NCBI GenBank assembly: GCA_009778835.1 | Contig: WRFK01000079.1 | Location: forward strand, 1-7,008 | Reading direction: 5' to 3' | DNA: 7,008 nucleotides | Source: Spirochaetaceae bacterium | GTDB lineage: Bacteria; Spirochaetota; Spirochaetia; CADAEX01 | The notes under the pieces: generated by a model | Told to the model about the DNA's origin: nothing | Seen by the model: the letters and a program-made list of their open reading frames with translations, nothing else | The model's database searches: none | Translations under genes and position numbers: made by a program | Part shown: in pieces, positions 1 to 4,174 of the stretch | How the letters are laid out: the number at the start of each line of letters is the position of its first letter | Numbering within the stretch: position 1 is the first letter of the stretch

Positions 1-103
1 CTATTTAATAGGGTAAATTACAATTTCACCTATTTTGATTTTCTATTTAATAGGGTAAATTACAATTTCACCTATTTTGATTTTCTATTTAATAGGGTAA
101 ATT
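1..103. repeat. 42-bp tandem repeat, about 2.5 copies, with internal dyad
   Basis: Two identical 42-bp units lie at 1-42 and 43-84, and a third stops after 19 bases at 85-103. The array touches the left edge, so more copies may lie outside. Each unit holds a near-palindrome: AATAGGGTAAATT (unit bases 7-19), a 2-base centre, then AATTTCACCTATT (22-34). Eleven of 13 positions pair. The third copy keeps only the left half-site. Units abut with no unique spacers, so this is not a CRISPR array. The last half-site ends 10 bp before the start codon of the following operon, which suits an operator array, but no regulator is visible. A plain minisatellite is the alternative. Confidence 0.9.
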
Positions 104-112
104 GTATATCAA

Positions 113-496
113 ATGATAAAATTTAAGGTAGTTGATATTATTACAATACTACTTAGCATGACTGCAGCATTCGTTGCAGGTTTTATTATATATGGCAATT
201 ATTCTCCTCCGGAACTTCTTGAAATAACATGCAGAGATGGTACAATGATTTACCCCATAGGACAGGATAAAGATCTTTCCATAAAAGGTCCGCATGGTGA
301 TTCCATAATTGTTATTGAAAACAAACAGGCATATTTCCGATATTCACCCTGCCCCGACAAGTTATGTGTAAAATCAGGACATCTTGGAAAATCAGGAGAA
401 TGGGCAGGCTGTCTTCCAAATATGATTTTTATAAGAATTATGGGACAAGGAGAGGTAAAAGCAGAAAATGAAAAAATTGATACACTCTCTTACTAA
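113..496 (+). CDS. NusG domain II-containing membrane-anchored protein
   Basis: A 127-residue protein with a short N-terminus, one hydrophobic segment (about residues 8-27) and an extracytoplasmic beta-rich domain. The domain matches the NusG domain II pattern: a CPDKLC motif (C80, C85), then a glycine-rich stretch and GCLPN with C100. The name comes from a domain shared with some NusG proteins; this protein lacks the NusG NGN and KOW domains and is not a transcription factor. In other bacteria the family commonly sits beside Gx transporter genes, as it does here. Its function is not established; an accessory role to the membrane proteins downstream is an inference. The ATG at 113 puts the membrane segment at the right place. 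There is no convincing Shine-Dalgarno sequence: the nearest AGGG (94-97) lies 15 bases upstream, inside the repeat. The gene overlaps the next by 29 bp. Confidence 0.85.
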   Translation: MIKFKVVDIITILLSMTAAFVAGFIIYGNYSPPELLEITCRDGTMIYPIGQDKDLSIKGPHGDSIIVIENKQAYFRYSPCPDKLCVKSGHLGKSGEWAGCLPNMIFIRIMGQGEVKAENEKIDTLSY

Positions 497-1016
497 AACC
501 AGGGAAACGCTACCCCTTCTTGCAGCATCTTGCATATTTCTTTCAATGATTGAGTATATTATCCCAAAACCAATTATTTTTATGAGGTATGGGATTGCAA
601 ATATACCTATAATGATTTCCCTTAAAATATTTTCTCCCGGCATGACAATGGTTTTGGTTCTGCTAAAAATCATAGGGCAAGGAATTATTACAGGAACTAT
701 TTTTTCTTATATATTTCTGTTTTCTTTATCAGGTTCTCTGGCAAGCGGACTTGCAATGATATTTATTTATAGAATATGCAAAGATAAAATTTCAATGATA
801 GGGGTCTCTGTCACAGGAGCTTTTGCAAGCAATATTATTCAGCTTACTGTTGCAAAATATTTGATATTCGGAAAAGCTGCAATAATTATGGGACCAGCCA
901 TTATACTTATAGGTACAATAACTTCGGTTATTGTGGGCGTTTTTGCGCAATTGTTTATTTTAAAATCGCAATGGCTTAAAACAAAGTTAAGCGACAGCAA
1001 AGGTCAATATGCTTAA
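468..1016 (+). CDS. Gx transporter family membrane protein (so-called heptaprenyl diphosphate synthase component I)
   Basis: A 182-residue, highly hydrophobic protein with about five or six membrane segments (roughly 14-32, 42-58, 60-76, 77-101, 109-130, 138-165). Family-like signatures are RYGIANIP (40-47), which corresponds to the usual KLGLANI, and IGVSVTGAFASNIIQL (111-126), the conserved glycine and asparagine helix. Databases often call this family heptaprenyl diphosphate synthase component I, but it has no prenyl-synthase aspartate-rich motif. Its size and topology resemble the S components of ECF vitamin transporters, so substrate binding and uptake is the better guess. The substrate cannot be read from sequence. 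The ATG at 468 lies inside the previous gene, with AAGGAGAGGT at 447-456 as a strong if slightly distant ribosome binding site. The end overlaps the next gene by 8 bp, so all three are probably translationally coupled. Confidence 0.85.
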   Translation: MKKLIHSLTKTRETLPLLAASCIFLSMIEYIIPKPIIFMRYGIANIPIMISLKIFSPGMTMVLVLLKIIGQGIITGTIFSYIFLFSLSGSLASGLAMIFIYRICKDKISMIGVSVTGAFASNIIQLTVAKYLIFGKAAIIMGPAIILIGTITSVIVGVFAQLFILKSQWLKTKLSDSKGQYA

Positions 1017-1617
1017 AAATATTGAACCCGGTATCTGCTTTTTTACAGGAATAGCGATTTTTTTCCCTTTTCTTTTTACAAATAATTTGATTATAAGATT
1101 TGTTTTTGTTGTTATTGCTGTTATTATAAATATTTTAACAGGAAGAAAATTCCACATTTTGCCCAATATATTGCTTTTACTGGCAATAATGATTGCAAAC
1201 ATCTATCCTCCTGATGGAAAAGTATATTTTGAAATTGGTCATTTTTATATTACACAGGGGGCAATATTTTTTGGTTTAAAAAAATCTTTATTATTAATTG
1301 GTTCGGTATATATCTCCAGATTCTCGATTAGAAAAGAACTTGTATTTCCCGGAAAAACAGGCGCTCTTTTTTATAAAATCTTTTTCTATTTTGAAAAGTT
1401 AACTGAACTTAATTTAAAATTTAAAAAAAATATTATCGAGCAGATAGATCAAAAGCTTATTGAAATCGAAAAATCAACTTCTCTTAATGATGCAGGTAAA
1501 ACAAAGAACCACTCTTTTAATATAAAACTGGATTTTAAACAGATACTCTTTTTTGTAATAATAAATACTATATTTTGGGGACTATTATTGATTAATATTA
1601 ACCTGTGGCGGAGATGA
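1009..1617 (+). CDS. membrane protein with EcfT/CbiQ-like character
   Basis: A 202-residue protein with hydrophobic segments at about 9-24, 27-45, 50-66, 84-104 and 176-195. Between the last two lies a charged, probably cytoplasmic stretch of about 70 residues that looks helical (about 125-160). The segment around 70-104 (GKVYFEIGHFYITQGAIFFG, then a hydrophobic helix and SR) resembles the region of EcfT/CbiQ transmembrane proteins that reads GxLxFxxGPLxITxEGL. I do not see the Ala-Arg signatures that normally dock the ECF ATPases, so it is either a divergent EcfT or a protein of another function. Position supports a link with the Gx protein: it starts at ATG 1009, inside the last codons of that gene, with AAAGG at 999-1003 as ribosome binding site. 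Its 3' end overlaps the convergent PilZ gene by 33 bp. Confidence 0.65.
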   Translation: MLKNIEPGICFFTGIAIFFPFLFTNNLIIRFVFVVIAVIINILTGRKFHILPNILLLLAIMIANIYPPDGKVYFEIGHFYITQGAIFFGLKKSLLLIGSVYISRFSIRKELVFPGKTGALFYKIFFYFEKLTELNLKFKKNIIEQIDQKLIEIEKSTSLNDAGKTKNHSFNIKLDFKQILFFVIINTIFWGLLLININLWRR

Positions 1618-2835
1618 TCCCCCTTCCCATTTTTCTATATCATCATCAGTAATTGGTCTTTCATAGACAAATGAAAAGAGGTATTCAAAATCTTTTGGAT
1701 CTATTTCAAGAAAAATCAATCCAAAAAATACAGTATCTCCATTTTTAAATTTTCTCATAACTCTACTGACTATTGGAATAACTTTTTGATCAAGGGTAAG
1801 ATCGATTTTTATATCTGAATATAGAAAAATTGATTTCTCCAATTTTTTTGAATTTGATCCAAACAATAGCCCCGAAGCACTTATATCTATTATTGTGTTT
1901 TCATATTTTTCCTGAACTTCCATTTTTCCCTGACTAAAATATCCGCTGACTTTAAGTGAAAAAGCCAATATTTTTGAGAATTGATAAGTATATTCAAGAA
2001 TATCAGGTTTTATTTTTGTCTGTTTTATCCCTTTATTCTGAAGCTGAATATGTCCCACTACATATTCAAGATACAAAATAGGACAATATAATTCCGAATG
2101 GATCCCTTTTAAAGATTTTTCAGCATTACTTGAGCTAAGTAATTTTTGTACATCGGGAATATAACTATCGATGGTATCTATTGTTAGTATTGGAATATTT
2201 TCTATTTCCAATAATTGAGGCAAATCCTTAGTGACAGACGGAATATATAAAACCTTACCTGAGACAGCAAGTAATTTCTCTTCTATAGATTCCGGCTTCT
2301 GCTTACGGTATGTTATGATATTAACAACACTTACAGATTCAAGAATCTTTTTTCTAAAATCATTTATTAACTGTGTAATATTATTAATAGGAAATTCTTC
2401 TGTATTAAATTCAGGATAATCAACAGCATTGTATTCTTCTGTTTTTGGAAAATCGAGCTGGAATTTTTCCCCTTTCATATTAAAAACAATTTTGGAATTT
2501 TTAGGAGGCACTACCCTTACATATTTTCTGCTTAAATTTTTATATATTTTCACAGGATAAGAAATTAGAATCTGATTATCTTTTATTTCAATTATTTTTA
2601 CAGAAAAATTCATTACATGGCTAAAGTATGAAAAATATACAGCAATTTTATCATCCTGACTAAATAGTTGCCTATCTTCTTCCGACAGCTCTATTGTTAC
2701 ATTTTTTTCAAGGTTATAACCTGTTATCTTTCCTGCAATATTTTTTTTCTTCATTTGTATAGTTACAGGAATTACCTTATCTAAAACTGATTTCAAAATA
2801 AATTCTGTTTCTATTCTGTTTGTTTCAATACCCAA
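1585..2835 (-). CDS. PilZ-type protein with YcgR-like N-terminus and split PilZ motifs (DUF1577-like)
   Basis: A 416-residue soluble protein with no signal peptide or membrane segment. Residues 15-100 look like the beta-rich YcgR/PilZN domain that precedes PilZ domains. This ends in an RKYVR motif (R103, R107) followed by VVPP, the usual RxxxR arm that binds cyclic di-GMP. The partner motif, DISASG (D317, S319, G322), comes about 210 residues later and is followed by PilZ-like strands ending in FFGLIFLEI (370-378). Residues 160-296 look GAF-like (YCPILYLEYVVGHIQLQN, then a long helix). A cyclic di-GMP receptor is likely from motifs; binding is not proven. Length and layout resemble the spirochaetal DUF1577 family. 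The start is TTG, with AGGGCAGGGA (2841-2850) five bases upstream. An in-frame stop at 2857-2859 and no ATG or GTG in between support it. The gene follows the lipoprotein gene by 34 bp, probably in one operon. Confidence 0.75.
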   Translation of the reverse strand: MGIETNRIETEFILKSVLDKVIPVTIQMKKKNIAGKITGYNLEKNVTIELSEEDRQLFSQDDKIAVYFSYFSHVMNFSVKIIEIKDNQILISYPVKIYKNLSRKYVRVVPPKNSKIVFNMKGEKFQLDFPKTEEYNAVDYPEFNTEEFPINNITQLINDFRKKILESVSVVNIITYRKQKPESIEEKLLAVSGKVLYIPSVTKDLPQLLEIENIPILTIDTIDSYIPDVQKLLSSSNAEKSLKGIHSELYCPILYLEYVVGHIQLQNKGIKQTKIKPDILEYTYQFSKILAFSLKVSGYFSQGKMEVQEKYENTIIDISASGLLFGSNSKKLEKSIFLYSDIKIDLTLDQKVIPIVSRVMRKFKNGDTVFFGLIFLEIDPKDFEYLFSFVYERPITDDDIEKWEGGSSPPQVNINQ

Positions 2836-2840
2836 TTTAT

Positions 2841-2850
2841 TCCCTGCCCT
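2841..2850 (-). promoter_or_regulatory. ribosome binding site deciding the TTG start of the PilZ-type gene
   Basis: The minus strand reads AGGGCAGGGA, five bases and then TTG. The first in-frame ATG is at residue 28, inside the N-terminal domain, so this site favours TTG as the start. Confidence 0.55.
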
Positions 2851-2869
2851 ATAAGACTAATATATAATA

Positions 2870-3574
2870 TCAAAATTTATAAATTTCCGGTTCAAATCTC
2901 TCATCGCCTCTGCTGTATTCCACATCAAGCATTCCAAGATCTCCGTAAAACTCTTTTACCTCAAAACCATTTTTTGTTTCCAGAAGGATGATTTCTCCTT
3001 CTGTCCTGTTCTTCTCTTTAAACATCCTTAAATTTAGTCTTAGACCATCTTTAGTGCGAATTACCTTACCTATTCTAATATTATCAGGAATTTGTTTTTT
3101 TTCTATATAAGAATTAAAAATATTTGTAAGAAAAAAAAGATTTTCCTCAGATATCATGGATGAAGGTATGGTATCTGTCCTAAGTTCATAAAAAAATTTA
3201 TTTATAAATTCCAAATATTTTTTATTTTTAACTTCATCTCCAATTCTATTTGAGAAAACAAGAAGCGGCCCTATTTCAAAATCCTCGGGAGTTACAATAT
3301 CCATATTTTGTTCATATAAAAGATAATTGTTGCTTTCAATTACAGGCACTGTTCTGGTTCTTTGACTTGAAGAGACTGCAGATTCCGAAGGGTTAAGTGT
3401 TATAGCCTGTCCATCATTTTTTTTTGCATTGGATTTAGAATCCACATTATGTTCTGTGCCAATATTTTCATCTTTCTCTTCCTGCTGCAGCACTGCGTCT
3501 TTTTCGCGCTTACAGGATATTGCCAATAAAATATATATAAGGATTATTAATATTCTTAGAATTTTTATTTTCAC
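2870..3574 (-). CDS. predicted lipoprotein of unknown function
   Basis: A 234-residue protein with a lipoprotein signal: lysines at 2 and 4, a hydrophobic core, and LLAISC with the lipidated cysteine at 21. The -1 serine and -3 alanine suit the relaxed spirochaetal lipobox. Residues 22-80 are a polar, charged linker with low complexity. The rest (about 85-234) is a folded alpha/beta region that I do not recognise; it ends in a strand-rich part (KVIRTKDGLRLNLRMF to EVKEFYGDLGMLDVEY). A membrane-tethered, probably periplasmic role is inferred from the signal only. The start is GTG: it is the only standard start that keeps the signal peptide, and an in-frame TGA lies 15 bases upstream. There is no Shine-Dalgarno sequence; a strong promoter lies only 6 bases before the start. 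The PilZ-type gene follows 34 bp downstream, suggesting a shared envelope-signalling job. Confidence 0.8.
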   Translation of the reverse strand: MKIKILRILIILIYILLAISCKREKDAVLQQEEKDENIGTEHNVDSKSNAKKNDGQAITLNPSESAVSSSQRTRTVPVIESNNYLLYEQNMDIVTPEDFEIGPLLVFSNRIGDEVKNKKYLEFINKFFYELRTDTIPSSMISEENLFFLTNIFNSYIEKKQIPDNIRIGKVIRTKDGLRLNLRMFKEKNRTEGEIILLETKNGFEVKEFYGDLGMLDVEYSRGDERFEPEIYKF

Positions 3575-3580
3575 AATTTT

Positions 3581-3608
3581 ATTATATCATATATTTGGAG
3601 TATGTCCA
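3581..3608 (-). promoter_or_regulatory. sigma70-type promoter of the lipoprotein-PilZ operon, likely giving a leaderless mRNA
   Basis: On the minus strand, TGGACA (3603-3608, five of six matches to TTGACA) is followed after 16 bases by TATAAT (3581-3586, perfect). The -10 box is extended: TGATATAAT. Only 6 bases (3575-3580) separate the -10 box from the GTG start at 3574, so transcription would begin at or next to the start codon. This is a motif reading, not a mapped start site. Confidence 0.6.
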
Positions 3609-3846
3609 TAAGCGAAGCTGTCTATGTACCCCGAAAGTTTTATCAAAATTTGCAATGTTGAAAAGAATCCATTCTACTGTAAGTTTATTTGGGGTAATCC
3701 CAAAGATTTATAAACAGTTTTATTTTCATTCCAGAAATTTATTTGGGTTAATATTCTTATGAAAAAATGCAAAGCCTAGTCTGCAAAGAATCCATCTTTG
3801 AGGACAGGAATATATTTAGGTATGTCCAGAAACTTTAAAATCGCAA
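3589..3846. repeat. non-coding stretch with several degenerate direct repeats
   Basis: The gap between the zinc-ribbon and lipoprotein genes has no plausible gene. It holds short repeats in the same orientation. ATATATTTGGAGTATGTCCA (3589-3608) resembles ATATATTTAGGTATGTCCA (3810-3828). AAAGAATCCAT occurs at 3662-3672 and 3785-3795. TTTATTTGGGGTAAT (3684-3698) resembles TTTATTTGGGTTAAT (3738-3752). TCCAGAAA occurs at 3730-3737 and 3825-3832. A looser pair, TATGT...GAAA.TTT...GCAA, lies at 3623-3655 and 3821-3846. The order differs between the halves, so this is a mosaic and not a clean duplication. It may be the decayed remains of a dispersed repeat or small mobile element. The left end contributes the -35 box of the lipoprotein promoter. 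Confidence 0.5.
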
Positions 3847-3859
3847 CTCCCTGGTAACT

Positions 3860-4174
3860 TCATATTTTTGATAAAACAACTAAAAGGATTATTACTACAA
3901 GAGAAAGAAAAACTGCTGCTCCCATCCAAAACCATGATGGCAAATTTTTTGATTTTTGATCATTTTCTTTCAACTCAAAATTCCCTTCTTCCGATTCATC
4001 TCCAAGATAACCGCATGAAGGACACCCTTGAGAAAAATCTCCCGATTCCCCTACATAAAAACACTTGGGACACCTTACCCCTTTGAAAAACCTTCCACAG
4101 TGCGGGCATTTCCCCTGATTTGCAGGAACTGTTTTTCCGCAGTTTTGACAAACAAACTCCCTTTTTTTCGACAC
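3860..4174 (-). CDS. double zinc-ribbon, tail-anchored membrane protein
   Basis: A 104-residue protein with four CxxC knuckles: C9/C12 and C23/C26 form one zinc ribbon, C35/C38 and C51/C54 the other. After a charged linker (about 58-78) comes a single membrane helix (about 81-101) and a 3-residue tail. This predicts a tail-anchored protein with its zinc-binding head in the cytoplasm. Such heads usually mediate protein or nucleic-acid contacts; no enzyme motif is present and no specific function is known to me. The start is GTG at 4174, immediately after the TAA of the phosphatase gene (zero spacing), with AGGAG at 4182-4186. Translation is therefore probably coupled, and the protein may act at the membrane with the phosphatase; that partnership is inferred from position only. 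Confidence 0.85.
   Translation of the reverse strand: MSKKREFVCQNCGKTVPANQGKCPHCGRFFKGVRCPKCFYVGESGDFSQGCPSCGYLGDESEEGNFELKENDQKSKNLPSWFWMGAAVFLSLVVIILLVVLSKI

Noticed and set aside
1..103. CRISPR array
   Set aside because: The 42-bp units abut directly with no unique spacers, and no cas gene is present.
77..110. Sigma70 promoter for the plus-strand operon (TTGATT at 77-82 with TAAATT at 98-103)
   Set aside because: The spacing is only 15 bases and both boxes are weak; such matches are common in AT-rich DNA. A real promoter may lie in or left of the array.
113..496. Transcription antitermination factor NusG
   Set aside because: Only domain II is present, on a membrane anchor; NGN and KOW domains are absent.
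468..1016. Heptaprenyl diphosphate synthase subunit
   Set aside because: The common database name does not fit a polytopic membrane protein without prenyl-synthase motifs.
987..1202. Minus-strand open frame opposite the EcfT-like gene
   Set aside because: It is antisense to a hydrophobic coding region, has no ribosome binding site context and no family resemblance.
3688..3704. Intrinsic terminator for the phosphatase operon (TTTGGG, 5-base loop, CCCAAA)
   Set aside because: The stem is only 6 bp with three G-C pairs, and no run of T follows on either strand.
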